IMG/VR virus record: IMGVR_UViG_3300050821_010673
Location: 1-64,000 of that record
DNA from: a virus
DNA: 64,000 bases
Reading direction: 5' to 3' (one strand)
Shown here piece after piece: positions 1 to 7,980 of the stretch. The notes beneath the pieces are model-generated. The model was given only the letters and a program-made list of their open reading frames with translations, was not told the DNA's origin and did not search any database. Position numbers and translations under genes: made by a program. How positions within the stretch are numbered: the stretch's first letter is position 1; each line of letters opens with the position of its first letter.

Positions 1-43
1 GAGGAGCCCGAGGAGTTCGCGTCGCGAGGACGAACGGACCATC
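1..43 (-). CDS. possible N-terminus of a gene running off the left edge
   Basis: An ATG at 43 on the minus strand opens a frame (MVRSSSRRELLGLL) that stays open to the window edge, with GGAG about 9 bases upstream. Only 14 codons are visible, so it may be chance in GC-rich DNA. It would be the next cistron after the zinc-ribbon gene ending at 95. Confidence 0.25.
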
Positions 44-94
44 GAAGGTCACTCCGCGTTGCGCGGCCTTCGGTCCGTCTACGTCCGGTGGACC

Positions 95-286
95 CTACGC
101 CTTGACTTTCTGTCGGGGAAGGATCCGGATCGCGGTCGATCCGTCCGGGAAGACCTCCACCAGGAAGTTCGCCCGGCAGTCGCGGTCGTTGCAGATCGTC
201 TCGATCTGCTTGAACTGCCCTTTCAGTGCGAATCGTCCGCACTTCGGGCAGATCACGACGACGGTCTCATTCCCCATCTCGGCCAT
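95..286 (-). CDS. small zinc-ribbon-like protein (63 aa)
   Basis: It carries CPKCGRFA near residue 14 and CNDRDC near residue 32, two Cys pairs that fit a treble-clef/zinc-ribbon metal site. The rest is short beta-type sequence ending in a basic tail. Function is unknown. The ATG at 286 abuts a T8 tract that follows a terminator hairpin, so it lacks a normal ribosome binding site; a second ATG three codons in is an alternative start. It is the last complete gene of the left minus-strand block. Confidence 0.7.
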   Translation of the reverse strand: MAEMGNETVVVICPKCGRFALKGQFKQIETICNDRDCRANFLVEVFPDGSTAIRILPRQKVKA

Positions 287-314
287 AAAAAAAAGCCGCG
301 ACTCGCGCCGCGGC
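287..314 (-). terminator. rho-independent terminator, minus strand
   Basis: On the minus strand a GCCGCG/CGCGGC stem with an 8-base loop is followed by eight T residues. It closes the transcript of the 395-3276 genes, and the following gene starts immediately after the T tract. Confidence 0.7.
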
Positions 315-394
315 CTATTTTGCTCCTACGAGCGTCTCTGCCGACCTACGAATTAGATTCTCCGCCATAGGCATCCGTATGTCAAGCGAATAAT

Positions 395-547
395 TCAGTA
401 CAGGATCTCCAGGATCTTGCGGCAACGCTTGCAGATCCGGCACCAGCGCGTCCGCCCCCAGAGCGCCGCGATGTTCTCGACGACCGGGACGTGTCCGTGC
501 CGGATCCAGCAGTACGTCTGACGGAACCATCGAAGGAACGTATACAC
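395..547 (-). CDS. small basic Cys-rich protein (50 aa)
   Basis: A GTG at 547 overlaps the region just downstream of the preceding gene's stop and opens a 50-codon frame with CRICKRC near the C-terminus and many Arg/Trp residues. The composition (W, R, C) looks like a real small nucleic-acid- or metal-binding protein rather than a shadow frame. The start has only a weak GGAAG upstream. Function unknown. Confidence 0.5.
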   Translation of the reverse strand: MYTFLRWFRQTYCWIRHGHVPVVENIAALWGRTRWCRICKRCRKILEILY

Positions 548-554
548 GTCGAGC

Positions 555-869
555 TCATCGCTTCCTGCCGGTCATGAGCGCCGTGAGCACGGTCTTCATG
601 CCGCCTGCGTGCGCGACGAGACGGATGTCCTCGCGGAGTCCGCGGACCTCGTCGATCAGCTCGTCGATGACGTCCCGCAGACCGTCCTTCGGCGCCATGA
701 CGGTGTCGGCCAGTCCGGCCGTGTTCTCGATCATGCTGTTCATGATCTCGATCTGCTTCTTCGAGATCGCCGCGAGGTTCGCCGTCGCGACGGAGATATC
801 CTGAAACGCCTTGATGAAGGCCGCCCGCTGCTGTCGGATCTGGACGTCGGCCTCGTTGCTCTCCACCAT
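555..869 (-). CDS. hypothetical helical protein (104 aa)
   Basis: The product is almost entirely alpha-helical with heptad-like spacing (residues about 10-75, IRQQRAAF, IEIMNSMIEN, VIDELIDEVRGL), so it probably self-associates as a coiled coil. There is no membrane segment and no catalytic motif. It lies 9 bases downstream of a similarly sized helical gene (879-1193), and the pair may form a complex. Function not recognised. Confidence 0.75.
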   Translation of the reverse strand: MVESNEADVQIRQQRAAFIKAFQDISVATANLAAISKKQIEIMNSMIENTAGLADTVMAPKDGLRDVIDELIDEVRGLREDIRLVAHAGGMKTVLTALMTGRKR

Positions 870-878
870 GTCGGTACG

Positions 879-1193
879 TTACGTCCGGGGAGCCGCGTTC
901 AGGGTCCGGACCTCGGTCATGACCTTCTCGATCGCCTCGTACATCCGGTCGATCTGGCTGCTGTTGGCCTGATCGGAAACCTGACCGAGCGTCGACATCT
1001 GGTTCCGGATCTCGAGCGCGACCGGGATGAGCGCCTCATGCGTCCGGTCCTTGACTTCCTCGGGACTCAAGCCCATCCTCCGGAAGGAATTCGACAGGAG
1101 ACGCTCCGACAGCACGATCGACTCCTCGTAGAGATCGAAGCACTGGTTGACCAGCATCGCCTGGACCGTCTTGTTCTCGGGGTGCTTGCTCAT
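879..1193 (-). CDS. hypothetical helical protein (104 aa)
   Basis: A soluble helical protein with conserved-looking acidic and amphipathic segments (YEESIVLSERLL, MYEAIEKVMTEV). An AGGAGAGA ribosome binding site precedes the ATG at 1193. It sits between the 689-residue gene and the other 104-residue protein, in the same orientation with short spacers, so they are probably co-transcribed. No family recognised. Confidence 0.75.
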   Translation of the reverse strand: MSKHPENKTVQAMLVNQCFDLYEESIVLSERLLSNSFRRMGLSPEEVKDRTHEALIPVALEIRNQMSTLGQVSDQANSSQIDRMYEAIEKVMTEVRTLNAAPRT

Positions 1194-1206
1194 GCTCTCT
1201 CCTATT

Positions 1207-3276
1207 CTACTTGCCCTTGCTCTTCTCGACGGCCCAGTGTTTCTGGATCGTCATGATCAGGCGACGGAGGTAGCTGGCGACGGACTCCTCCTCACCGGCC
1301 TTCTTGATCTCGGCAATCTGCGTCTGGTCGCCGCCGCACTCCGTCAGGAGCGCCTCCAGCTGCGGACCGTTGTCGATCGTCTCCAGCTTGTCCAGGAGCT
1401 GCTCGTCGAGGAACTCGATCGCATCGGAGGCGACGTAGCTCTCGATCTCCTGATTGTTCGCGGCTTTCTGCGGGAGCTGCTGGCGGATCTCCGAGCGGAT
1501 CCCGGACAGGATGAAATCGACGGCGTACTTCCGGTCGTACTTCATCTCGCCGGGCCGGATCGGGAACTTGATCTTGAGCGTCGCGCCGCCGTCGCCCAGC
1601 ATCGGGAACACTCCGTGCGTCACGTCTCCTCCTTTGCCGTCGGTCTCTTCCTGGGGTGCGGTCTGGGAAACCTTTTTCGTCGAGAGGTCGGTCGGCTCGA
1701 TCAGAACCTTCTTGACGACGCCCCCGGCGCCGCGGTGCTCAGAGACGACTTTCGTCCCGGCGTGACGCGGCGTGGCGGCGGGCTTCGGGGCGCCGGGCTT
1801 CTGGACCATCGCGATCAGCTTCCCGCCCGGACCGGCCTGGAGCGTGATCCCCTGCTCGTGCAGGCTCTCGGCGATCCTCGAGACGGCGAACTTCGCCGCT
1901 TCCTCGTGGATCTGCTTCTCCCGTTCGCTCGTGACCGTCTGACCGCCGGAGGTCTCCTGCTTCATCTTGTTCTCGACGAAGCTCTTCAGGATCGGGGCGA
2001 ACTCCTTGACGGCCAGCTTCGCGACGTCCTCGGTGTCCTCGACGCCGCCCTCACCGCCACCCTCGCCACCGCCGTTCAGGCGCTCCCAGGCGACGTCGAT
2101 CAGACGGCTCTCGATCTCCGACAGACGGCCTCCCTTGTTCTCACCGGCACCCGTGATCGCCTTCAGCTTCTCGGCGCGATTCAGGAACGTGTCGAGCTCG
2201 TCCCCGGCGGAACGGACCGGCGCGGACGGCTTCGTCGCCAGAGCGTTCATGAGGGTCGACATCTGCGTCGAGTCCGTCTCCATCTTCTTCATGATGAACT
2301 TCATCAGTTCGCTTTCGCCGGACTTCTCGACGGGCTTTACGGTCGTGAGGGCCGTGACGGCCTGGGTCAGCGTCGAGAGCGTCCCGCGGATCTGGTCGAA
2401 CTGGTCGTTGACCTTCTTCTCGGCGAGCTGACGGTCCTTCTCGGCGAGCTGCTCCCGGAGCTTCCTGACCTCGTCGGACTCGCCGACGGGGGCGGCCGGA
2501 GCCTGTCGACCGGAGCCCTCCAAGGTCTGCACCTGCTGCTCGAGCTCCTCGATCTCCTTCTTGACGCGGGCGCGCTCGAGACGGCGCTCGAGATCCTGCT
2601 TGAGCTTGATGAGCGGGTCCGTCTCGCGCAGCGTCGGGTCGCCGCCGGTCGGGACGCGGGACGACTCCTGGGGCTCCTCGAAGTCCGTCACGCCCTCGAT
2701 GTACGGATCGACGTTCTGGTCTGGGTGCTCGAAGGTGAAGTGCCCGAGGATCGTGTTCTCGCCGTTCGAGGTGTCCCGGTGGATCGTCGCCTTGTAGCGC
2801 TGGCCACCGTGCTCCTCGAAAACCTGCTCGGCGATGGCGTCGACCGTCGTCGGACAGGTGTACTTCCCGGGCAACCGGACGTTCGTGACGACCTTCTCGC
2901 CTGTCTGTGGATCCCGGATCGACCGGGGCGTCTGGCGGGTCACGATGACCATGTTCTTCCCGTCTGACAGGAGTTCGACGACGGGATCGTGGTCGGGCGG
3001 CTCGACGTCATTCGCCGGAGTCGCGACCGGAGGGGGCTTCGGCGTCTCGCCGCCAAAACGCTTCGCGGCGGCTCGGGCCGAGCGGTCCGAGCCCTTGATC
3101 GTCAGCTGGACCTGAGCAGGCTCTTCGACCGGGGCCTCCGGCGCGGCCCCCTCGATCGTCTCGGGCTCCGTGGCGAGAACGGGACCGGCTGTCTCTCGGT
3201 CCTGGCTCTCGGCCAGATCGTTGTAGTTATCGGACGGGTCGGACGCCGAGCGGGTCTTTGGCGACTTTTTTGACAT
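1207..3276 (-). CDS. large coiled-coil protein of unknown function (689 aa)
   Basis: The frame is open further upstream, but the ATG at 3276 has GGAGG seven bases before it and begins MSKKSPKTRS, so this start is chosen. The N-terminus (about 1-110) is acidic and disordered; residues about 115-215 look like a compact alpha/beta domain; about 225-330 is a long charged coiled coil; a Gly-rich linker (GGGEGGGEGG) lies near 430; the last 180 residues are helical, ending in a basic tail. No ATPase or nuclease motif is visible. It may be a scaffold or a virion/DNA-organising factor; this is inference only. Confidence 0.8.
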   Translation of the reverse strand: MSKKSPKTRSASDPSDNYNDLAESQDRETAGPVLATEPETIEGAAPEAPVEEPAQVQLTIKGSDRSARAAAKRFGGETPKPPPVATPANDVEPPDHDPVVELLSDGKNMVIVTRQTPRSIRDPQTGEKVVTNVRLPGKYTCPTTVDAIAEQVFEEHGGQRYKATIHRDTSNGENTILGHFTFEHPDQNVDPYIEGVTDFEEPQESSRVPTGGDPTLRETDPLIKLKQDLERRLERARVKKEIEELEQQVQTLEGSGRQAPAAPVGESDEVRKLREQLAEKDRQLAEKKVNDQFDQIRGTLSTLTQAVTALTTVKPVEKSGESELMKFIMKKMETDSTQMSTLMNALATKPSAPVRSAGDELDTFLNRAEKLKAITGAGENKGGRLSEIESRLIDVAWERLNGGGEGGGEGGVEDTEDVAKLAVKEFAPILKSFVENKMKQETSGGQTVTSEREKQIHEEAAKFAVSRIAESLHEQGITLQAGPGGKLIAMVQKPGAPKPAATPRHAGTKVVSEHRGAGGVVKKVLIEPTDLSTKKVSQTAPQEETDGKGGDVTHGVFPMLGDGGATLKIKFPIRPGEMKYDRKYAVDFILSGIRSEIRQQLPQKAANNQEIESYVASDAIEFLDEQLLDKLETIDNGPQLEALLTECGGDQTQIAEIKKAGEEESVASYLRRLIMTIQKHWAVEKSKGK

Positions 3277-3469
3277 TCCAGGCCTCCAGAATCGACGGTA
3301 GGGAAATGAACCCCTTGAATTGATGCAGGACGCAGTAGATATGGATCGATCCGTTCGCACAAAGCGTCGCGATGCAGTGGTGCATCTCGACCTGTTTCGA
3401 TCCGAACATCGCCGTGCTGAGAGGGCAAAGCGCCTTGACCTGCGGTAGAAGTATCCTCTCTCGACCCAT
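3227..3469 (-). CDS. small Cys/His-rich protein (80 aa), probably leaderless
   Basis: The frame has protein-like composition (HHCIATLCANG, YCVLHQFKGF). A minus-strand promoter (TTGACT at 3507-3502, 17-base spacer, TATATA at 3484-3479) would start transcription within a few bases of the ATG at 3469. It overlaps the start of the 689-residue gene by 50 bases. Function unknown; the three Cys and three His could bind a metal. Confidence 0.5.
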   Translation of the reverse strand: MGRERILLPQVKALCPLSTAMFGSKQVEMHHCIATLCANGSIHIYCVLHQFKGFISLPSILEAWNVKKVAKDPLGVRPVR

Positions 3470-3478
3470 CGACCCCTA

Positions 3479-3507
3479 TATATAGATAGCAGGCCTTTCT
3501 GAGTCAA
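3479..3507 (-). promoter_or_regulatory. minus-strand promoter of the left gene block
   Basis: TTGACT and TATATA are separated by 17 bases, close to the housekeeping-sigma consensus. It faces away from the plus-strand promoter at 3531-3558, so the two form a divergent control region of about 80 bases. Confidence 0.6.
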
Positions 3508-3530
3508 CAGAATCTTTTCACGAATTTTGC

Positions 3531-3558
3531 TTGACAGGGGCCCTGTGGGAGCTATACT
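3531..3558 (+). promoter_or_regulatory. strong promoter of the replication operon
   Basis: A perfect TTGACA is followed after 16 bases by TATACT. The expected start site (about 3565) coincides with the first base of a structured leader that precedes the helicase gene. Confidence 0.75.
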
Positions 3559-3564
3559 TCTGAC

Positions 3565-3769
3565 GTGGGCACCCGATACGGCGTAGAGTCTCTGAACCTT
3601 CGCGGCCGGGGTAAAAGTCTGTCCGTGGTTGTCTCCGGCACGGGTGCCCACACATCCAGCGCCGGTAGCGCGGATGGATCCAGGGCCGCGAGGGTTCAGC
3701 GGCTCTAGGCTGGCACGTTCGCTCGGGGCGGAGGAACCCCGGACGGACGGGAAGAAGAAGGAGGATCGA
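3565..3769 (+). ncRNA. structured 5' leader RNA with interleaved helices
   Basis: The 205-base leader contains an 11-bp perfect inverted repeat (GTGGGCACCCG 3565-3575 with 3641-3651) and a 16-bp one with a single G-U (3592-3607 with 3684-3699). Their arms alternate, so they can form a pseudoknot or two mutually exclusive folds. A third hairpin (CGGGG 3724-3728 with CCCCG 3737-3741) lies just before the AAGGAGG of the helicase gene. No good small ORF is obvious. A riboswitch, protein-binding leader or stable ncRNA are all possible. Confidence 0.5.
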
Positions 3770-5554
3770 GTGGTCACCAAGAGCGTCGCGCCCCCGACGA
3801 ATCGGGAAAATTTGCACCCCTGGACCTTCACCGCCGAACAGCTGCTCGCGCACTTCACGCCCGGCAAGACCCCTCGCCCCCAGCAGACGCACTTCCTGGA
3901 GCGGGCCGCCGCCGCCTTCGCCGCCGGGAAGCGGGTCGTCGTCGGTGAGCTGCCGACCGGCGCCGGGAAGACCGACGCCTGCAAGACCGTCGCGAACGCG
4001 CTCCGGTCGATCGGCAAGTCGACCTTCATGCTGACTTCTCAGAGGATTCTCCAAGATCAGTACGCCGACGATTATCCGGCGCCGGACATAGAGACCTTGA
4101 AGGGCCGGGCGAACTACGCCTGCACGCACCCCAGCGCCGAGGAGGGCCAGGACGCCGCCGACGGGGTCTGCCGCCGCCGGGCGAAGGGGATCCTGGGCGA
4201 GTGCCTGACCGACGACGCCCGGCCGATCGCCGAGGCCGCTCAGCTGACGCCGATGCAGGCCGCAGTCAGCCTGGAGCTCCCGTCCGGCTGCCACCTGTGT
4301 CCGTACTGGGCTCAGCTGCAGCGCTGCCACGACGCCGCGATCTCGCTCTTCAACTTCTCCAGCTTCCTGTTCCAGCAGCGGATCTCGCGCTTCCCGAAGC
4401 GCGCCCTCATGATCGTCGACGAGGCGCACAACTGCGAGTCCCAGCTGATGAGCTTCGTCACGCTGGAGCTCTCGGAGTGGGCGCTCTCGCTCGTGGGAGT
4501 CCGGATCGACCGGGAGATCCGGACGAAGGCGGAGTTCCTGGACTGGCTGGCGGAGACGGACCTCGTCGCGCTGATCCTTCGGCGCCTGAAGGCCGCCGAG
4601 AACGACGCCGAGGACTCGATGGACTCCGACGACGTGGACCTGTCGGCGGCCGAGGTCGATGCGCTGAAGGAACTGGACGGCAAGCTCGCGAACTTCATGG
4701 CCTTCCTGGAGAAGACCGAGTGGGTCCTGGAGGTCGTCCGGTACAACGACAAGCGGACCGGCGACGAGCGCCGGAAGATCGTCGCCCGGCCCCTCTACGC
4801 CAAGGACTTCGCGCAGGACCTCCTGTTCCGGCACGCCGAGCGCCTCGTCTTCATGTCGGCGACGATCCTGGACGTCCAGGTCTTGGCGAAGAACCTCGGT
4901 CTCTCGATGGACGAGATCGAGCTGGTCCGGACCCCCTGCGACTTTCCGATCGAGAACCGGCCGATCTACAAGGACTACTGCGGGAACTTCGGCTTCAAGT
5001 ACTTCACGGCCGAGCAGAACCCGAAGGACCCGACCAAGCCGAAGTTCGTCCGGAAAGTCACCGAGATCCTGGAGCGTCACCGCGGCCAGCGTGGCATCGT
5101 CCACTGCCACTCGTTCTCGCTCTCGAAGATCCTGTTCGACGAGGTCGACACGGATCGTTTCCTGTTCCAGGATCACTTCGACTCGAAGGAGGCCATGCTG
5201 GCCGAGCACGCCCGCCGGACCGACTCCGTGATCGTCGCTCCCGCGATGCACGAGGGTCTCGATCTGAAGGGCGACCTGTCTCGTTTTCAGGTGATCGCGA
5301 AGATGCCCTGGCCGAACATGCAGGACCGGATCATCAAGCGGCGCATGGACATGGACTCCCAGTGGTATGCGTGGCTGTGCGCCCTCAAGATCGTCCAGAG
5401 CTATGGCCGGTCGGTCCGCTCGCGCGAGGACTGGGCCGTCACGTACATCCTGGATGCGGGCTTCGAGTCCTTCCTCTGGAAGAACGCGAAGATGCTGCCA
5501 GACTGGTTCCACGAGGCGCTCCGGAAGGGCGTCCCGAAGGAGGTGCGCCGGTGA
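3770..5554 (+). CDS. DinG/XPD-type FeS superfamily 2 DNA helicase (594 aa)
   Basis: This is a 5'-3' DNA helicase for replication or repair. Walker A (GELPTGAGKT, residues 59-68) is followed by four or five Cys (118, 134, 174/177, 186) spaced as in the 4Fe-4S domain of Rad3/XPD/DinG proteins, a DEAH box (217-220), LVFMSATI as motif III and GRSVRSREDW as a late motif. The open frame extends 47 codons upstream, but GTG 3770 has AAGGAGG five bases before it and is the better start. It opens the replication operon and overlaps the next gene by four bases. Confidence 0.9.
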   Translation: MVTKSVAPPTNRENLHPWTFTAEQLLAHFTPGKTPRPQQTHFLERAAAAFAAGKRVVVGELPTGAGKTDACKTVANALRSIGKSTFMLTSQRILQDQYADDYPAPDIETLKGRANYACTHPSAEEGQDAADGVCRRRAKGILGECLTDDARPIAEAAQLTPMQAAVSLELPSGCHLCPYWAQLQRCHDAAISLFNFSSFLFQQRISRFPKRALMIVDEAHNCESQLMSFVTLELSEWALSLVGVRIDREIRTKAEFLDWLAETDLVALILRRLKAAENDAEDSMDSDDVDLSAAEVDALKELDGKLANFMAFLEKTEWVLEVVRYNDKRTGDERRKIVARPLYAKDFAQDLLFRHAERLVFMSATILDVQVLAKNLGLSMDEIELVRTPCDFPIENRPIYKDYCGNFGFKYFTAEQNPKDPTKPKFVRKVTEILERHRGQRGIVHCHSFSLSKILFDEVDTDRFLFQDHFDSKEAMLAEHARRTDSVIVAPAMHEGLDLKGDLSRFQVIAKMPWPNMQDRIIKRRMDMDSQWYAWLCALKIVQSYGRSVRSREDWAVTYILDAGFESFLWKNAKMLPDWFHEALRKGVPKEVRR

Positions 5555-5781
5555 ACGAGCTCGTCGTCACGATCGTCCTGTGCGGCTGGTGCCACAGCGC
5601 CCGGCCGATCCGGGTCGACGGCGCCGAGGGCGTCCCGCCGGGCCTGCACAATGCGAAGCTGCAGATCTCCCACAGCATGTGCACGACCTGTGAGGTCAAG
5701 TGGAGAAATGATGAAAGGAAAGGAGGTGTGACCCATTCCGACACACCAGTAAGGGACAATGCGACCGAGGAGACCGGGTAG
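5551..5781 (+). CDS. small zinc-ribbon protein (76 aa)
   Basis: CGWCH near residue 11 and CTTC near residue 47 form a CxxC...CxxC zinc ribbon; the C-terminal 25 residues are polar and probably unfolded. The GTG at 5551 overlaps the helicase stop (GTGA) and is served by GGAGG at 5539. Translational coupling suggests a partner or adaptor for the helicase, but this is inference. Confidence 0.75.
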   Translation: MNELVVTIVLCGWCHSARPIRVDGAEGVPPGLHNAKLQISHSMCTTCEVKWRNDERKGGVTHSDTPVRDNATEETG

Positions 5782-5817
5782 TTTTCGAGGCAAGGGGAAA
5801 GAAGAAGGAGGAACGTC

Positions 5818-7155
5818 GTGGCATCGCAAGACCCGTTCGAGGATCCCGTCGTCCACAAGCAGTACCTGAAAGTCGCGCTCTCCGGTGAGGGGGGCTCCGG
5901 GAAGACCCGGGCGCTCCTGTCCTTCCCGAAGCCCTGCGTGATCGACACCGAGAAGGGCACACTGCCGTACCGGGGCAAGTACGACTTCAAGGTGAAGGTC
6001 CTGAACCGCTGGCGCCAGCTAGACGGCGTGCTCAAGTGGCTCCGGGCGAACCCCGGCGTCTACGAGACGCTCGCCATCGACTCGGCGACGATCTTCTACC
6101 TGGACCTGATCCAGGACATCGTCGACTACATTCGCAACAAGCGCGGCAACGAGATCATGTCCCCCGGAGACTGGGGCATCGAGAAGCGCCGCTGGGCGGC
6201 CTTCCTTAATCAGCTGGTCGAGCTGCCGATGCATGTCGTCCTGTCGTTCCGCGAGAAGGCGGAGTACGAGGAGACGCTGAACAAGATGGGCGAGGAGGTC
6301 CGCAAGAAGAGCGGGAACTTCCTGGCGGAGGCCGACAAGCAGACTGAGTACATCTTCGACCTGGGCTACCGCTGCCACACCGAGCTGAACAAGAAGGACA
6401 AGACGACGAAGTTCCTGATGACCTGCACGAAGACCCGCTTCGACTGGTCACCGAAGTACGGGACCTGGGACGTGACCCAGAAGCGCGTCTACCAGGAGTT
6501 CTTCGCACCGCACGCCGAGAAGATGCTGGACGCCCCGGACGCCCCGATCGTCGAACCCAGCGAGCCGATCCTGATCGTCCCGGACCCGACACCCGTCGAG
6601 CGGACCGCCGCCGCGATCGAGACCGTCGCCAGCGCGGATCCAGAGACCATCAAGGCCGCCGCCGAGAGCCTGTCGTCGTCGAAGGAAGATCCGAACGATC
6701 CGGCCATGGACGGCCTGCCGGATCGCCTGCCACCGCCGTCGACCCCAGAGGAATCCATCGCCGAGCTGAACGCTTTCTTCGGAGTCGCGAAGCCGGATCC
6801 GGAGGATCCTCCAGCGACGCTCGAGGACATCAAGGTCCTCATGACGAAGGGGAACGAGATGCGCTGGCCGGACGACGACCACAAGTGCCGGAAGCAGAAC
6901 TGCTCGGCGAACGGGCACATCCACCCGCACTTCAAGGCCGCCGATGGGAAGTCCCTGCTCCGGGCCGCCTACGGCGTCGAGTCCTCGAAGGAGCTTCGTA
7001 AGCCTCAGATCGAATTCCTGCACGATCTGTTCGGCAAGGTACTCGCAGGAAAGGCCTACCTGACCAGGGACTCCGGCAACACGGTCTACGTCGCGAACCC
7101 CGCCGGGGAAACCGATGAGGAGGTGAAGAAGAAGGTCCTGGAATACGCGAAGTGA
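5818..7155 (+). CDS. Sak4-like RecA-fold ATPase, phage recombination (445 aa)
   Basis: Residues about 15-215 match the AAA_24/Sak4 type of phage RecA-like ATPase: Walker A SGEGGSGKTR (22-31), an AIDSATIF Walker B-like strand and a late FLMTCTKTRFDW strand. Such proteins act with a single-strand binding protein in annealing-type recombination. The C-terminal 120 residues contain a small domain with Cys and His residues and a helical tail. The GTG at 5818 follows an AAGGAGG. The neighbouring putative ssDNA-binding gene supports the call. Confidence 0.8.
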   Translation: MASQDPFEDPVVHKQYLKVALSGEGGSGKTRALLSFPKPCVIDTEKGTLPYRGKYDFKVKVLNRWRQLDGVLKWLRANPGVYETLAIDSATIFYLDLIQDIVDYIRNKRGNEIMSPGDWGIEKRRWAAFLNQLVELPMHVVLSFREKAEYEETLNKMGEEVRKKSGNFLAEADKQTEYIFDLGYRCHTELNKKDKTTKFLMTCTKTRFDWSPKYGTWDVTQKRVYQEFFAPHAEKMLDAPDAPIVEPSEPILIVPDPTPVERTAAAIETVASADPETIKAAAESLSSSKEDPNDPAMDGLPDRLPPPSTPEESIAELNAFFGVAKPDPEDPPATLEDIKVLMTKGNEMRWPDDDHKCRKQNCSANGHIHPHFKAADGKSLLRAAYGVESSKELRKPQIEFLHDLFGKVLAGKAYLTRDSGNTVYVANPAGETDEEVKKKVLEYAK

Positions 7156-7215
7156 GTTCCCTGGCTCTGGTGAGAGATCGATAGACGAGTTTTTATTGGA
7201 ACGAAGGAGAAGAAG

Positions 7216-7842
7216 ATGACACACGATCCGAGCAATCCGTTTGGAGACTTCGAGGACGACTTCCAGAAGACCGAGAAGGCCGCCGCGGCGGCGACGCCCG
7301 GCCGCGTCCCCGAGGAGACCTACAAGTTCGTCCTGACCGCGGTCGACCTGAAGGACGACGGCGTCCTGGTCGACAAGGAGGCCTTCGTCGCGAACTCCGG
7401 CTCGAAGGGCTTCAAGCTCTTCTGCGAGATCGTTGAGCCCGAGTCGGTCCCGAACCCGACGACCGGAGAGCCTCACATCACGAAGGGGGCAGTCCTGGAA
7501 CATGTTTTCTGGATTACAGAAAAGAATCTTCCGTACGCCAAGCGGGACCTCGCGACGATCCTCGAGAGGGACGACTTCAAGCTCTCGGAGCTGATGTCGA
7601 TCAACTGGGCCGGACGGACCTTCGAGGGCGTCGTCAAGGACGAGAAGCGGGACGGCTTCGTCCGAAGCCGGATCGCCTTCATCAACCCCTGGATCCCAGC
7701 GAAAGACAAGAAGGATCCGGCGAAGGGCGACGCGAAGCCCGCCGTGAAGCCCGAGCCGAAGAAGACAGAGCCCGTGAAGGGCGACGCGAAGCCGCCCGCC
7801 AAGACCGGGGCCAAGACGACCGGTCAGGCCAGCAGCTGGTAG
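7216..7842 (+). CDS. putative ssDNA-binding protein, DUF669-like (208 aa)
   Basis: An OB-like beta-rich core (about 25-155; YKFVLTAVDLKDDG, FKLFCEIVEP, FWITEKNLPYAKRDL, WAGRTFEGVVKDEK) resembles phage DUF669-type proteins usually encoded next to Sak4-like ATPases. The C-terminal 50 residues are a Lys/Pro/Ala-rich linker with two KGDAKP repeats and end in SSW, a tip reminiscent of SSB tails but not acidic. Good GGAGAAGAAG ribosome binding site. Confidence 0.7.
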   Translation: MTHDPSNPFGDFEDDFQKTEKAAAAATPGRVPEETYKFVLTAVDLKDDGVLVDKEAFVANSGSKGFKLFCEIVEPESVPNPTTGEPHITKGAVLEHVFWITEKNLPYAKRDLATILERDDFKLSELMSINWAGRTFEGVVKDEKRDGFVRSRIAFINPWIPAKDKKDPAKGDAKPAVKPEPKKTEPVKGDAKPPAKTGAKTTGQASSW

Positions 7843-7852
7843 CGTTCCTCCA

Positions 7853-7884
7853 AAGAGGGACGGCGTGACCACACCGTCCCTCTT
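7853..7884 (+). terminator. terminator after the recombination genes
   Basis: An 11-bp perfect stem (AAGAGGGACGG with CCGTCCCTCTT) with a 10-base loop runs into a TC-rich tract. It separates the Sak4/SSB genes from the primase gene. Confidence 0.8.
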
Positions 7885-7892
7885 CTTCCTCT

Positions 7893-7953
7893 GCTGTCCT
7901 GGGGCTCCGTAAGGCCCCCAGGGCAGCGATGGGAAGAACCCGTCGGGTGGGTT
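7893..7953 (+). promoter_or_regulatory. two further hairpins in the primase leader
   Basis: GCTGTCCTGGGG (7893-7904) pairs with 7916-7927 with one G-U, and AACCC (7937-7941) with GGGTT (7949-7953). Together with the preceding terminator the 140-base spacer is nearly all stem-loops, ending just before the primase start; attenuation or RNA processing is plausible. Confidence 0.4.
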
Positions 7954-7980
7954 TCGAGGCGCGCGAGAGAAGAGGGGTCC

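Noticed and set aside
1147-2967. Long plus-strand ORF antisense to the coiled-coil gene
   Set aside because: Leu/Arg/Asp-rich composition with no motif and no ribosome binding site; typical antisense shadow in GC-rich DNA.
3518-5512. Long minus-strand ORF opposite the helicase gene
   Set aside because: The helicase frame has all catalytic motifs; the antisense frame is biased to Arg, Val, Asp and Gly as expected for a shadow.
5697-5781. AAGGAGGTG sequence near 5717 as the start of another gene
   Set aside because: The frames that follow are too short and lie inside the zinc-ribbon gene; the next real start is GTG 5818 with its own ribosome binding site.
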